Translations under genes and position numbers: made by a program
NCBI GenBank assembly: GCA_013288485.1
Contig: JABDBW010000007.1
Coordinates: forward strand, 1-51,852
Source: Bacteroidota bacterium
GTDB taxonomy: Bacteria > Bacteroidota > Bacteroidia > Sphingobacteriales > Sphingobacteriaceae
Direction of reading: 5' to 3'
Length of the DNA: 51,852 bases
Notes under the pieces: model-generated
Database searches by the model: none
Told to the model about the DNA's origin: nothing
Seen by the model: the letters and a program-made list of their open reading frames with translations, nothing else
In this document: positions 7,913-16,102 of the stretch, piece after piece
Layout: each line of letters begins with the position of its first letter
Position numbering within the stretch: the first letter of the stretch is position 1

Positions 7913-9031
7913 TCAAAAAATATAACGCATAGTTAAATGCCGGTTAGCGAAAGTGGCACCCATGGAGTGATGCAAGGCAACCATTTTTTCATTAAAGTCG
8001 CCTACCCATGAGAGTTCTAAAATGCTGTATTGGTTAAGGGGTAATACATATTCGCCCAGTTTAATAAACAGTGCCGACTCTATTCCGTGGTTTTGATATT
8101 TTTGTTTGGTGCCCATTACAATGGCCCTCATCCGCGAAACGCCCCTCCATTTATAATATAAAAACTTGAGCTTGCCAACCAGGTTAAGCTTCCCGTTTAG
8201 CGGTTTCAGCATTTGATTGGCATCGGGCAAAACAATATTGAATGAGGCAGGCTCGCCATTTACATAAGCGAACCATATCAGGTTCTGGTCCATAATGGGC
8301 TTCATTTTGTTAAAGCTCTCTAATATGGTATTATAATTAATGGGAACAAAGTTTTCAAACCCCGCCCAGGCGTCATTATATATTTCTATAAAATCTGCAG
8401 CGAATTTTTCTATTTCTTTAACTTCCAGGTGTTTAAACTCATAACCCGGTTTTTGGCTTACCCACTTTGCTATCTTATAAAACCGTTCGGGAAAAGGTTT
8501 AATTATGTCCAGGTGATTAGTTATTTGCTCATACATTTTTTTAAAACCGTAATGTTCAAAAAAAGCAAGATAATAAGGCGGGTTATAATTCATGCCGTAT
8601 GATGGGGGCGAAAAACCTTCAACCAGTAATCCCCAAAAAGTGTCGTTCTCGCCAAAATTAATGGGGCCGTCCATTGCCTGCATACCGTTTTCGTGCAACC
8701 AATTTTTTGCCGTATCAAATAACAGGAAAGCGGCTTTTTCATCATTTATACATTCAAAAAAACCCATACCGCCGGTAGGCTGCTCATAATTGAATGCTTT
8801 TTTGTTATTGATAAACGCGGCAACGCGACCAATAAGTTCTCCATTCTCATCCTTTAATATCCACCGTGTACATTTACCATACTGGTGAAAGTTGTTTTTG
8901 AGGGGATCAAAAACGGCTTCAATATCATTGTCAAGCGGGCAGATCCAGTTTTTATCATTTTTATAGATCGTTCTTGCAGTATCTAAAAACGCTTTGCTGG
9001 TTGCTTTATCTGTAACTTCAGTAAGGATCAT
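7913..9031 (-). CDS. GNAT-fold acetyltransferase-like protein
   Basis: The 372-residue protein resembles a Bacteroidota family of double GNAT-like proteins. An N-terminal half with WILKDENGELIGRVAAFIN and GGMGFFECINDEKAAFLLFD is followed by a second half containing YVNGEPASFNIVLPD and MRAIVMGTKQKYQNHGIESAL. The KYQNHGIE segment occupies the place of the acetyl-CoA pyrophosphate loop (Q/RxxGxG/A) but is degenerate. Substrate is unknown. It converges with the XRE gene and is monocistronic or the last gene after the small acidic protein. Family-level call only. Confidence 0.65.
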   Translation of the reverse strand: MILTEVTDKATSKAFLDTARTIYKNDKNWICPLDNDIEAVFDPLKNNFHQYGKCTRWILKDENGELIGRVAAFINNKKAFNYEQPTGGMGFFECINDEKAAFLLFDTAKNWLHENGMQAMDGPINFGENDTFWGLLVEGFSPPSYGMNYNPPYYLAFFEHYGFKKMYEQITNHLDIIKPFPERFYKIAKWVSQKPGYEFKHLEVKEIEKFAADFIEIYNDAWAGFENFVPINYNTILESFNKMKPIMDQNLIWFAYVNGEPASFNIVLPDANQMLKPLNGKLNLVGKLKFLYYKWRGVSRMRAIVMGTKQKYQNHGIESALFIKLGEYVLPLNQYSILELSWVGDFNEKMVALHHSMGATFANRHLTMRYIF

Positions 9032-9114
9032 GTGGGAGTTTTAAAACTGTAAAATATAAAAAAAGCATCCAGCGTATTGTCTGAATGCTTTAAAAACGGG
9101 TTATTTATACAAAA

Positions 9115-9312
9115 TTAATAATCGTCGTCGTCGTCGTCATCATCACCGAAATCTTCAAACCCCAGGTCATCTAATGGCCCGTCAAAGTCATCTTCATCGT
9201 CATCAACTACTTTTTTACGTGACGTTGAATCAATAGCATCATCGTCATCATCTTCCTCAGCATCCGAGTTTTTAGGAATGTTCTTGTCTGAAATTTTTTT
9301 TGGCGTTCCCAT
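9115..9312 (-). CDS. Small highly acidic protein with Asp-rich C-terminus
   Basis: The 65-residue protein has a short basic N-terminus (MGTPKKISDKNIPK) and then runs of Asp/Glu, including a final stretch of eight aspartates before Tyr. Similar acidic mini-proteins are common in Sphingobacteriaceae; I know no function. It is presumably cytoplasmic and disordered. Codon choice in the Asp runs alternates GAC and GAT, suggesting selection on protein or repeat slippage. A roughly 130-bp AT-rich spacer separates it from scpB upstream, so it may have its own promoter. Confidence 0.65.
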   Translation of the reverse strand: MGTPKKISDKNIPKNSDAEEDDDDDAIDSTSRKKVVDDDEDDFDGPLDDLGFEDFGDDDDDDDDY

Positions 9313-9449
9313 TACGGTGAATATTTGTTATAATTTATTAGGATATGCTTAAACGAATTTAATATAAATAAATTTCTTTCGGTACTCTTATCAATTATTT
9401 ATTAGTAAAAATAATTAAAAATCATTTTGAAAGAAAAAACATTTTAAAA

Positions 9450-10010
9450 TTATTCGTGCTGTTCGCCAATTGAGGTAGAACTATCTGTAAGTTCTTTTAT
9501 ATGAGGCAATTCTTGCATATTATTTATTCCAAAATAATCCATAAAAAGTGGGCTGGTGCCATATAAAATGGGTTTCCCCAGTGCTTCCGACTTCCCATTT
9601 ATTGCGATCAACTCCTTTTCCAGCAATTTTTGTATCGAATATTCGCAGTTTACGCCGCGTATTTGCTCAACGTCGGTTTTAGTTACCGGTTGTTTGTAGG
9701 CAATGATGGCCAGTGTTTCTAAAGCTGCCTGGCTCAGCTTCTTTTTCGACCGTTGCAGTTGCAGCAGGCTAATAATAGGGTGGTAGTTTTTTTTGGTTAA
9801 AAACTGGTAGCCGTTATTTACATTAACCAATTCTATCGCCAGGTTTTCGTTATGGTATTTGTTTTTAATAACAGCAAGGCTTTCCGTTACCTCGGCAATG
9901 GTAAAATCCCGCTCAAAGGTAGTTTGTAAACAGTAAACGATCTCTTCAGCACGAATGCTTTGCTCGGATGCAAAAACCAGCGCTTCTATATATAGTTCTG
10001 TGTCTTCCAT
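9450..10010 (-). CDS. scpB: Segregation and condensation protein B
   Basis: The 186-residue protein is the ScpB kleisin-partner subunit of the SMC-ScpAB condensin, which compacts and helps segregate the chromosome. It begins ELYIEALVFASEQSIRAEEI and has the conserved core SQAALETLAIIAYKQPVTKTDVEQIRG within two winged-helix domains. The C-terminal tail ends in a short acidic, disordered stretch. scpA is not in the window. It follows mqnC by about 40 bp on the same strand, so the two may be co-transcribed. Confidence 0.93.
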   Translation of the reverse strand: MEDTELYIEALVFASEQSIRAEEIVYCLQTTFERDFTIAEVTESLAVIKNKYHNENLAIELVNVNNGYQFLTKKNYHPIISLLQLQRSKKKLSQAALETLAIIAYKQPVTKTDVEQIRGVNCEYSIQKLLEKELIAINGKSEALGKPILYGTSPLFMDYFGINNMQELPHIKELTDSSTSIGEQHE

Positions 10011-10051
10011 TGGCGTAAGTTAAATAAAAAACAAGTTAGCCAACAAATACA

Positions 10052-11176
10052 TTAATAATTTATCACCTGTTCTTCCAACTGTGCAGGTACGTTGCGCCAT
10101 TCGTATTTTTGATTACGCAATTGCGGCTCAAAACCCGCGGCTATAATAGAATCCTGTATACCCTTAGCCGTAAAGCGGTGCGGCGCGCCTGCGGCCGATA
10201 CCACATTTTCTTCGATCATTATCGAACCAAAATCATTGGCCCCCGCATGAAGGCATAATTGTGCAACCTGTTTGCCCACCGTTAACCACGAAGCCTGTAT
10301 GTTTTTAATATTGGGCAGCATGATGCGGCTCAAGGCTATCATGCGTATATAATCGTCGCCGGTTACGTTATTGGTGATGCCGCGCACTTTGCGTAATAAA
10401 GTACCATCATCCTGGAACGGCCAGGGAATAAAGGCCATAAAGCCATAATGGCCGTCGGGTTTTTCGGCCTGTACTTCGCGTATCCATACCAAATGCTCAA
10501 AACGTTCTTCAATGGTTTCTACATGGCCAAACATCATGGTTGCCGAGCTTGGCAGGTTAAGCTGATGAGCCGCGCGCATTACATCAAGCCATTCTTTACC
10601 GCCGCATTTTCCTTTGGATATCAGGCGGCGCACACGGTCATTCAATATCTCGGCCCCGGCGCCGGGTAATGAGTCAAGCCCCGCCGCTTTCATTTCGCGC
10701 AGCACGTCAATATGGCTCATGCCCTCCAGTTTGGCCACATGCGCAACTTCCGGCGGACCTAATGAATGCAGTTTAAGCGTTGGATATAATCTTTTTAATT
10801 CCCTGAACAGGTCGGTATAAAATTTCAGCCCCAAGTCAGGATGATGGCCGCCCTGTAATAAAAGCTGGTCGCCACCCAAACGGAAAGTTTCTTCTATTTT
10901 TTGTTTATAAGTTTCAATATCGGTTATGTAGCTATCCTCATGCCCCGGGCGGCGAAAGAAATTGCAAAACTTGCAATTGGCTATACAAACATTGGTGGTG
11001 TTTACATTACGGTCTATCTGCCAGGTCACTTTGCCATGCGGCACCTGCTTTTTGCGCAGTTCGTTGGCCACATACATCAAATCGGGTGTGGAAGCATGAT
11101 GGTGCAGGTGCACCCCTTCCTCCATACTTAAAAACTCAAATTGGGAGGCTCGGTGTAGCAGATCGGCAGTATTCAT
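10052..11176 (-). CDS. mqnC: Cyclic dehypoxanthine futalosine synthase (radical SAM)
   Basis: The 374-residue radical SAM enzyme makes cyclic dehypoxanthinyl futalosine in the futalosine route to menaquinone. Cys64, Cys68 and Cys71 (NVCIANCKFCNFF) form the CxxxCxxC iron-sulfur motif. LLQGGHHPDL, HSLGPPEVAH, GLDSLPGAGAEIL and ATMMFGHVET match MqnC rather than MqnE. An upstream in-frame ATG at 11200 is rejected: the -7 box TATATTTG at 11181-11188 lies between the two ATGs, so 11176 is the likely start, 4 nt from the box. Menaquinone suits the NADH dehydrogenase genes further along. Confidence 0.92.
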   Translation of the reverse strand: MNTADLLHRASQFEFLSMEEGVHLHHHASTPDLMYVANELRKKQVPHGKVTWQIDRNVNTTNVCIANCKFCNFFRRPGHEDSYITDIETYKQKIEETFRLGGDQLLLQGGHHPDLGLKFYTDLFRELKRLYPTLKLHSLGPPEVAHVAKLEGMSHIDVLREMKAAGLDSLPGAGAEILNDRVRRLISKGKCGGKEWLDVMRAAHQLNLPSSATMMFGHVETIEERFEHLVWIREVQAEKPDGHYGFMAFIPWPFQDDGTLLRKVRGITNNVTGDDYIRMIALSRIMLPNIKNIQASWLTVGKQVAQLCLHAGANDFGSIMIEENVVSAAGAPHRFTAKGIQDSIIAAGFEPQLRNQKYEWRNVPAQLEEQVINY

Positions 11177-11180
11177 AGAA

Positions 11181-11188
11181 CAAATATA
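11181..11188 (-). promoter_or_regulatory. -7 promoter box TATATTTG, 4 nt from the mqnC ATG
   Basis: On the minus strand TATATTTG ends four bases before ATG at 11176. With a start site about 5-7 nt after the box, the transcript would be leaderless or nearly so. The position also rules out the longer mqnC frame. Confidence 0.6.
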
Positions 11189-11301
11189 CAATATTAGCAT
11201 TACTGCTTATTGATTTGGCCCTTGCTTGTTGTGATTTTATAATGGGGTGACCAATTTGTAAGTTGCTTGTATTTACCACCGGATAAATTTAAATTTACTA
11301 T

Positions 11302-11811
11302 ATGAAAAAACTAACCCTGGCCTTATTGCTCATCTCGTCGTTTGCATTAGGTGTGGCCTTTACAAAAGCAACCCAAAAAATTAAAGAAGCTGCCGCCGCA
11401 AAAAAGGTGACAGGTATCGGCGGTATTTTCTTTAAATGCAAGGACCCTAAAAAATTGAGGGAATGGTATGCCAAAAACCTGGGCATTGCCACCAATGGAT
11501 ACGGCGCAAGTTTTGAATGGCGGCAAGGGAACGACAGTACAAAATACGGCGTTACCCAATGGACCCCGTTCAGGGAAGACACTAAATATTTTGAGCCGGG
11601 AAAGAAAGATTTTATGATCAATTACCGCGTTGAAAATATGGAGGCGCTTGTAGCGCAATTAAAAAAAGATAGCGTAACCGTAGTGGATAAAATTGCAAGT
11701 TATGATTACGGAAAGTTTGTTCATATATTAGATAACGAAGGCAACAGTATAGAATTATGGGAGCCTAAGGATGTCGAATACAATAAAGTTGTAAAGGGGA
11801 GGGCTAAGTAA
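11302..11811 (+). CDS. Membrane-anchored or exported VOC (glyoxalase-like) protein
   Basis: The 169-residue protein has an N-terminal signal or anchor segment (about residues 1-22, MKKLTLALLLISSFALGVAF) and then a vicinal-oxygen-chelate domain: VTGIGGIFFKCKDPKKLREWYAKNLGI, NYRVENMEALVAQLKK and HILDNEGNSIELWEP. Lys/Glu at metal-ligand positions (final IELWEP glutamate) are kept. Substrate cannot be told. An exported VOC protein is less usual than the cytoplasmic norm. It is monocistronic and converges with the ABC gene at 18 bp. Confidence 0.8.
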   Translation: MKKLTLALLLISSFALGVAFTKATQKIKEAAAAKKVTGIGGIFFKCKDPKKLREWYAKNLGIATNGYGASFEWRQGNDSTKYGVTQWTPFREDTKYFEPGKKDFMINYRVENMEALVAQLKKDSVTVVDKIASYDYGKFVHILDNEGNSIELWEPKDVEYNKVVKGRAK

Positions 11812-11828
11812 GGGGTGTTTTATAATTA

Positions 11829-13331
11829 TCAAATAACTTTTCCCTTCTCCAGCCTCAAAAACCTATCCACACTCTCCGGTATCTCCTCCCGGTAATGCGT
11901 AACATATATTAGCGTAACCTTACTTAAACTGCAAATGGTATCCACCAAATTTTTAAAGTGTTGTTGTTGGTGGGTATCCATTCCCTGGCAGGGTTCATCA
12001 AAGATCAGCAAGGGCGGGTTTTTTATTAATGCACGTGCCAGCAAACATAAACGCTGCGCACTGGCAGGGATATTCCTTAATTGCGTGCGGGCATATTGAT
12101 CAATTTCCAGGGCTTTCATCCAGCGTAAAGCTATATCGACTTTTGCTTTATTGCTTTGCCTGAATAACCCCAGCGTATCATAATAACCCGATTCAATTAC
12201 CTGCAAACAATTATTATCTGCCGGGAAATACTGGTGCAGTTCGGGCGATACAAAACCTGTTTTCTTTTTAATATCCCAGATGCTTTCGCCCGTGCCGCGT
12301 TTTTTGTCGAACAGGATAATATCATTGGCATACGCCTGCGGGTTATCGCCGTTAATTAAACTCAACAAGGTTGATTTGCCAGCGCCATTGGGCCCAAGCA
12401 ATGCCCACCGCTCGCCGGGTTTAACCTGCCAGTTAATATTATTTAAAATAATTGTGTCGCCATATTTTACGTGTACCCTGTTCATGCTTACTATTTGTTT
12501 ATAGTTTGCGGGCGCAGGTTTAGTGTTTAATAATGATCTTAGTTCCTCCCGGTCAATAGTATCGGGTTGTTGCAGTTCAACCAGTTGCGGTGTAAATTCA
12601 TTTTTTGGTATGGCGTGGGTTATAACCTCATTTTTTAGCACGGCCACATGGGTTATCGCGTCCGGTATTTCGTAGGGCGAGGTCGCCATTATTATAGTGA
12701 TGCCAGATGCAGTTATCTCATTAATCAGGATATTAAATGCTGCACGGGTTTGTACATCCAAACCGGTTAACGGGCTATCCATCAATAACACAACCGGGTT
12801 TTTTAATAACGCTGCGGCTATCCTTAAGCGCTTGGTTTCACCATTTGATAATTTAATGAGTTGCTTATGGCTTAATTGATCCAATTTTAAGGTGGAAATT
12901 ATTTTATCAAAGTGCCAGTAAATATGGGGTTGGGGGAGTGGTTTGACGGTGTGTAAATATTCCTCAACGGTTAACGCGTCTTCCGAATCGGACGAATTAT
13001 AGCGCTGCTGGTAATAAAAGTCGGCGGTATTGGCCAGGTTTTTAAAATGATGCCGGGCCTCAACCAGCGCAACTAATTGATGGTGGGTTAATTGCCCGGC
13101 ATTACCCGGATGCTGCTGCAGGTATTCTTCAAAAAAATGATAGTTAATTTCACCGCCGGTTACATTAAAATTGCCCGCTATGGTTTGCAGCAGCGCGCTT
13201 TTGCCCGATCCGCTTTCGCCAACTAACGCCCAGCTCTCGCCTTTATTAACCGTAAAGTTGAGGTTGCTGAACAAATTATTATTCAAAAACCTAACGTTTA
13301 CACGGTTTATAGAAAATACAGGAGTGGCCAT
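11829..13331 (-). CDS. Soluble tandem ABC ATPase (ModF/PhrA-like)
   Basis: The 500-residue protein has two ABC nucleotide-binding domains and no membrane segments. NBD1 has Walker A GESGSGKS (38-45), signature LSNGE (160-164) and Walker B LLMDSP, where Ser185 replaces the catalytic Glu. NBD2 has Walker A GPNGAGKST (312-320), an intact FDEP (Glu445) but a degenerate signature PASAQ (421-425). In a head-to-tail dimer this gives one competent ATP site and one dead site. Architecture is that of ModF, linked to molybdate loci elsewhere, but no mod genes lie here. It is probably not a transporter. Confidence 0.85.
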   Translation of the reverse strand: MATPVFSINRVNVRFLNNNLFSNLNFTVNKGESWALVGESGSGKSALLQTIAGNFNVTGGEINYHFFEEYLQQHPGNAGQLTHHQLVALVEARHHFKNLANTADFYYQQRYNSSDSEDALTVEEYLHTVKPLPQPHIYWHFDKIISTLKLDQLSHKQLIKLSNGETKRLRIAAALLKNPVVLLMDSPLTGLDVQTRAAFNILINEITASGITIIMATSPYEIPDAITHVAVLKNEVITHAIPKNEFTPQLVELQQPDTIDREELRSLLNTKPAPANYKQIVSMNRVHVKYGDTIILNNINWQVKPGERWALLGPNGAGKSTLLSLINGDNPQAYANDIILFDKKRGTGESIWDIKKKTGFVSPELHQYFPADNNCLQVIESGYYDTLGLFRQSNKAKVDIALRWMKALEIDQYARTQLRNIPASAQRLCLLARALIKNPPLLIFDEPCQGMDTHQQQHFKNLVDTICSLSKVTLIYVTHYREEIPESVDRFLRLEKGKVI

Positions 13332-13534
13332 AACTATGCTGAGCGGTAAAAATAACTATATAGTGCAATAAGGCTTAATATAGCTGCAATAATTATCGAT
13401 TTTATAAAAAATACGATGGGGTGTATTTATTGCTATACAATATAAAGGTGAATACCAGCTATATAAAGTAAAATTTAATACAATATTATAAAAGGCTTAG
13501 TTATTGTATGTTATACCGAAAGCAATTTAAACCC

Positions 13535-13699
13535 ATGAAAAAATTAAACATTTTATTATTCGTTTTGGCAATAGTTGTCATGAGCGGATGTTCTGTTATC
13601 GGCGGCATATTTAAGGCTGGTGCCTTTGTTGGCATTTTAGCCGTTGTTGTAGTTATAGGTATTATTATTTGGTTATTTTCAATGTTTAGCGGTAAATAG
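13535..13699 (+). CDS. Small putative lipoprotein with C-terminal TM helix
   Basis: The 54-residue product starts at 13535 with MKKLNILLFVLAIVVMSGCS; the in-frame ATG at 13508 gives a poorer signal peptide. The first segment ends in a lipobox-like MSGC and is followed by VIGGIFKAG and a second hydrophobic helix (about 33-50). Short proteins of this type are common in Sphingobacteria and have sometimes been mislabelled phosphatidate cytidylyltransferase; nothing here supports that enzyme, which is far larger. It precedes a stress-type helical-bundle protein by about 80 bp, so both may belong to an envelope or stress response. Confidence 0.65.
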   Translation: MKKLNILLFVLAIVVMSGCSVIGGIFKAGAFVGILAVVVVIGIIIWLFSMFSGK

Positions 13700-13779
13700 A
13701 TATTTTACTTTTAATTAAAATATAATTTTTTAATTAAAACACTTCACGTAACACCCGGTTATTTATTGAAACAAACACG

Positions 13780-14244
13780 ATGATCATGGAAAATAATAAG
13801 GCAACACTAGAAACGCTGAACGATCTGATTCAGATAAATAACGACCGCATAGCGGGCTATGAAAACGCTATAGGTGAAATTAAAGACGATGCTGAACTGA
13901 AATCGGTTTTCACCACTAAAATACTCGAAAGCCAGCAATTTAAATCAACACTGGTTCGCGAAATTGAAGTGTTGGGCAGGGATGCGGATAACGACACCAG
14001 CATAAGTGGAAAATTACACCGCTCGTGGCTGGATATTAAGGCGACATTTAGCGGCCATAGTGATAAAAGTATATTGGAAGAATGTGAGTTCGGCGATAAT
14101 GCTATGAGGAAAACTTATCAATCTGCCCTAAATGAGGAGCATTTGCCAGCTTATATCAGGGATATACTAAATGACCAGCTAAGTATTTTGCAGCAATCGA
14201 TTGATGAAATAAGAGCATTACGCGACTCAGTAGAACATGATTAA
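13780..14244 (+). CDS. PA2169/DUF2383-type ferritin-like four-helix protein
   Basis: The 154-residue, all-helical, hydrophilic protein matches the DUF2383/PA2169 family: TLNDLIQINNDRIAGYENAI, then FTTKILESQQFKSTLVREIE, GKLHRSWLDIKA, and LEECEFGDNAMRKTYQSAL. The domain resembles ferritin-like bundles. Acidic residues at helix positions (E30, E52 region, E107) could bind metal, but this is inference. Homologues often appear under stress. ATG 13780 and 13786 are both possible. It ends before the bidirectional terminator at 14273. Confidence 0.8.
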   Translation: MIMENNKATLETLNDLIQINNDRIAGYENAIGEIKDDAELKSVFTTKILESQQFKSTLVREIEVLGRDADNDTSISGKLHRSWLDIKATFSGHSDKSILEECEFGDNAMRKTYQSALNEEHLPAYIRDILNDQLSILQQSIDEIRALRDSVEHD

Positions 14245-14272
14245 TATAAATAATACGTCGTTCCCTTAAATA

Positions 14273-14305
14273 AAAAAAGCCTCCCAATAAGTGGGAGGCT
14301 TTTTT
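14273..14305. terminator. Bidirectional terminator between DUF2383 gene and lipoprotein gene
   Basis: AAAAAAGCCTCCCA pairs with TGGGAGGCTTTTTT across the loop ATAAG. A and T runs on the two sides allow use from both strands. It lies between convergent genes ending at 14244 (+) and 14325 (-). Confidence 0.9.
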
Positions 14306-14324
14306 ACTTTTTACAAAACTAAGA

Positions 14325-14525
14325 TTATTTTTTCTTAGTAGTGTCCATTTTCATTTTGCTGGTGTCTTTCTTAGAAGTGTCTTTTTTAGCAGCTGAATCT
14401 GCTTTAGCAATTGAATCAGCTTTAGCAGCTGAATCTGCAGCACTAGAAGTAGCTTTACCTTTGCAGGCAGCAAATGAAACAGCGATAGCCAGGGCTAATA
14501 CGCTTAGTTTGAATGTGTTTTTCAT
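14325..14525 (-). CDS. Low-complexity small lipoprotein 1 of a tandem trio
   Basis: The 66-residue product has a signal peptide MKNTFKLSVLALAIAVSFAAC with a lipobox-like FAAC (Cys21), then GKATSSAADSAAKADSIAKA and a KKDTSKKDTSKMK-type tail. After lipidation the mature part is a disordered Ala/Ser/Asp/Lys tail. I know no function; such proteins could be envelope spacers. Two similar genes lie just upstream on the same strand at 14669-14848 and 15043-15285. The N-terminus MKN(T/S)(F/L)K is shared by all three, so these are tandem duplicates. The terminator at 14273-14305 ends it. Confidence 0.7.
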   Translation of the reverse strand: MKNTFKLSVLALAIAVSFAACKGKATSSAADSAAKADSIAKADSAAKKDTSKKDTSKMKMDTTKKK

Positions 14526-14668
14526 GTTAATTTTTTTTAAAAGTGACTATATAGTTTAAGCATTAATACACAAAAATACAAAAGGTAACCCATAATTTTA
14601 AAAAAATTATAAATTACCTTGCGTTTTGTTAAAAAAACTAACAGTAAACTAAAAAATTAAAACGAATA

Positions 14669-14848
14669 TTACTTTTTGATAGTATCTTTTTTGGTTGTAT
14701 CAGTTTTAACAATAGTCGTATCCTTTTTAGAAGTATCAGTTACTTTAGTAGTTGAATCAACAACAGTAGTTGATTTGTTACCACCACAAGCGGTAAATGA
14801 AGTTGCGATAACCAATGCTATCAATCCAATTTTTAATGAGTTTTTCAT
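14669..14848 (-). CDS. Low-complexity small lipoprotein 2 of a tandem trio
   Basis: A 59-residue frame, short enough to be missed. It begins MKNSLKIGLIALVIATSFTAC, with a lipobox-like FTAC, then GGNKSTTVVDSTTKVTDTSK and a TDTTKKDTIKK tail. N-terminal identity with the neighbours at 14325 and 15043 is plain. The mature part is Thr/Asp/Lys-rich and likely disordered. Its 3' side contains an imperfect hairpin of AAGGTAA / TTACCTT type near 14583-14627; its upstream spacer holds the 36-bp palindrome at 14924-14959. Function unknown. Confidence 0.65.
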   Translation of the reverse strand: MKNSLKIGLIALVIATSFTACGGNKSTTVVDSTTKVTDTSKKDTTIVKTDTTKKDTIKK

Positions 14849-14923
14849 GTAGTAGAGTTTTTAAATTAAACGTTATTTGTTTTAATTAATACAAAAAATA
14901 TAAAAAGGTAACCCTATCATCAT

Positions 14924-14959
14924 AAAAAAATATTAATTCTATAGAATTAATATTTTTTT
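14924..14959. terminator. Perfect 36-bp AT palindrome, terminator-like
   Basis: AAAAAAATATTAATTCTA is followed immediately by its exact reverse complement. Flanking A and T runs of seven give terminator character on both strands, but the stem is nearly all A/T. It lies between lipoproteins 2 and 3 of the trio. Confidence 0.65.
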
Positions 14960-14997
14960 CGTTTTTAACTCATGAAATTTATTCTATAAAAATCAAA

Positions 14998-15026
14998 AAG
15001 GTAAGCCATAATATACAGCTTACCTT
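14998..15026 (-). terminator. Hairpin after lipoprotein 3
   Basis: AAGGTAAGC at 14998-15006 pairs with GCTTACCTT at 15018-15026 across an 11-nt loop. On the minus strand it begins about 17 nt after the stop codon at 15043 and a T-rich stretch follows. The same AAGGTAA/TTACCTT arms recur after lipoprotein 2. Confidence 0.7.
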
Positions 15027-15042
15027 GCTTTTCAAAACCTAA

Positions 15043-15285
15043 TTATTTTTTCTTGGTTTCAGTGGAGGTGGTTTTTACTTCAGTTTTTGTGGTTTTAACA
15101 GAAGTGTCTTTTTTCAAAGAATCGGGTAAAGCGCTGGTATCTTTCTTAAGCGAATCGGCACTGGTGCTGGTAACGGATGAACTGGTGGTTACAGAATCGG
15201 CACCAGCCGATCCTTTGCCTTTACAGGCAGCTAACGATGTGGCAATAGCTAAAGCTAGTAAACCGGTTTTTAATGTGTTTTTCAT
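15043..15285 (-). CDS. Low-complexity small lipoprotein 3 of a tandem trio
   Basis: The 80-residue product starts at 15285 (MKNTLKTGLLALAIATSLAAC); the frame extends upstream but only this start yields the signal peptide and lipobox LAAC shared by the two neighbours. The mature part is GKGSAGADSVTTSSS followed by two DSLKKDTS repeats and a TKTEVKTT tail. It is the longest of the three, mainly by extra repeat units. A surface- or periplasm-facing disordered tail is likely. No function is known to me. Confidence 0.7.
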   Translation of the reverse strand: MKNTLKTGLLALAIATSLAACKGKGSAGADSVTTSSSVTSTSADSLKKDTSALPDSLKKDTSVKTTKTEVKTTSTETKKK

Positions 15286-15511
15286 AAGCAGTGTTTTTAA
15301 AATGATGTTTTTATAAATGATGTTTTTAATCAATGTTATGGTTATAAAAAACCTGTAAATTAATTTCTAAAACAGGCAACAAAATTATTCCGGAAAAGTT
15401 TTTAATACGGCTACAAATTGATGCAACATTATTTAAGCTAACCTTAAATATTTATTTAATTTAGATTTTTCTTACCGGCAATGGGTTACAATTTTGTATA
15501 AATAGTATTAA

Positions 15512-16087
15512 GTGGTGAATAAAGATTTAAAAGATTCAACGCCGACGGATAGCGAAGTTATTCTTGGGATACTTAATAATTCGGAAATAGCTTTAAAACG
15601 GCTGTATATCGCTTATTTTCCGATGGTATTGCAGCTGATAATTAATAACAACGGCGATGAGGATGATGCCAAGGATATATACCAGGAAGCGATAATTGTT
15701 CTTTATAATAAGGTTAAAGCAGGCGATTTTGAATTAAGCAGTAAGCTAAAAACTTATATTTATTCAATTTGCCGCAGGCTCTGGCTAAAAAGACTAAGTC
15801 AGATAAACCGGTACGGGGGCGATATAAGGGATTTCCAGGAATTTCTGCCTGCTGATACTGATGAGTTTGATCAGCATAATGACAGGGATATGCAGTTTGG
15901 TAAAATGGAAAGCGCGCTTAGGTTACTGGGCGAACCCTGTAAAACCATTGTGGAAGATTTTTATATAAACAACAGATCAATGCAGGATATCTGTGAGCGT
16001 TTTGGGTATACCAATGCCGATAATGCCAAAACACAAAAATATAAATGCCTGCAACGGCTGAAGAAATTGTTTTTTCAGCAGAAATAA
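15512..16087 (+). CDS. ECF-type sigma-70 family RNA polymerase sigma factor
   Basis: The 191-residue protein has sigma region 2 at about 20-95 (LYIAYFPMVLQLIINNNG, then DDAKDIYQEAIIVLY, KLKTYIYSICRRLWLKRL) and region 4 at about 130-188 (LGEPCKTIVEDFYINNRSMQ, ICERFGYTNADNAKTQKYKC). It lacks regions 1.1 and 3, as ECF sigmas do. A GTG-GTG pair begins the frame; either may be the start. It is followed after 15 bp by an anti-sigma-like membrane protein with a protease domain, most likely its regulator. Target promoters are unknown. Confidence 0.9.
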   Translation: MVNKDLKDSTPTDSEVILGILNNSEIALKRLYIAYFPMVLQLIINNNGDEDDAKDIYQEAIIVLYNKVKAGDFELSSKLKTYIYSICRRLWLKRLSQINRYGGDIRDFQEFLPADTDEFDQHNDRDMQFGKMESALRLLGEPCKTIVEDFYINNRSMQDICERFGYTNADNAKTQKYKCLQRLKKLFFQQK

Positions 16088-16102
16088 GAAAGGAGTAAGA
16101 TA

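Noticed and set aside
11177..11200. Eight-codon N-terminal extension of mqnC (MLILYICS)
   Set aside because: The TATATTTG promoter box is inside it and family members start near MNTADLL.
13508..13699. Phosphatidate cytidylyltransferase annotation for the small lipoprotein
   Set aside because: That enzyme is about 260 residues with many TM helices; this product has 54 residues and one lipobox plus one helix.
14341..14559. Plus-strand frame with hydrophobic Leu/Ala pattern opposite lipoprotein 1
   Set aside because: Arises from reverse-complement of Ala/Ser/Asp/Lys repeats; the minus-strand product has a clear signal peptide and lipobox.
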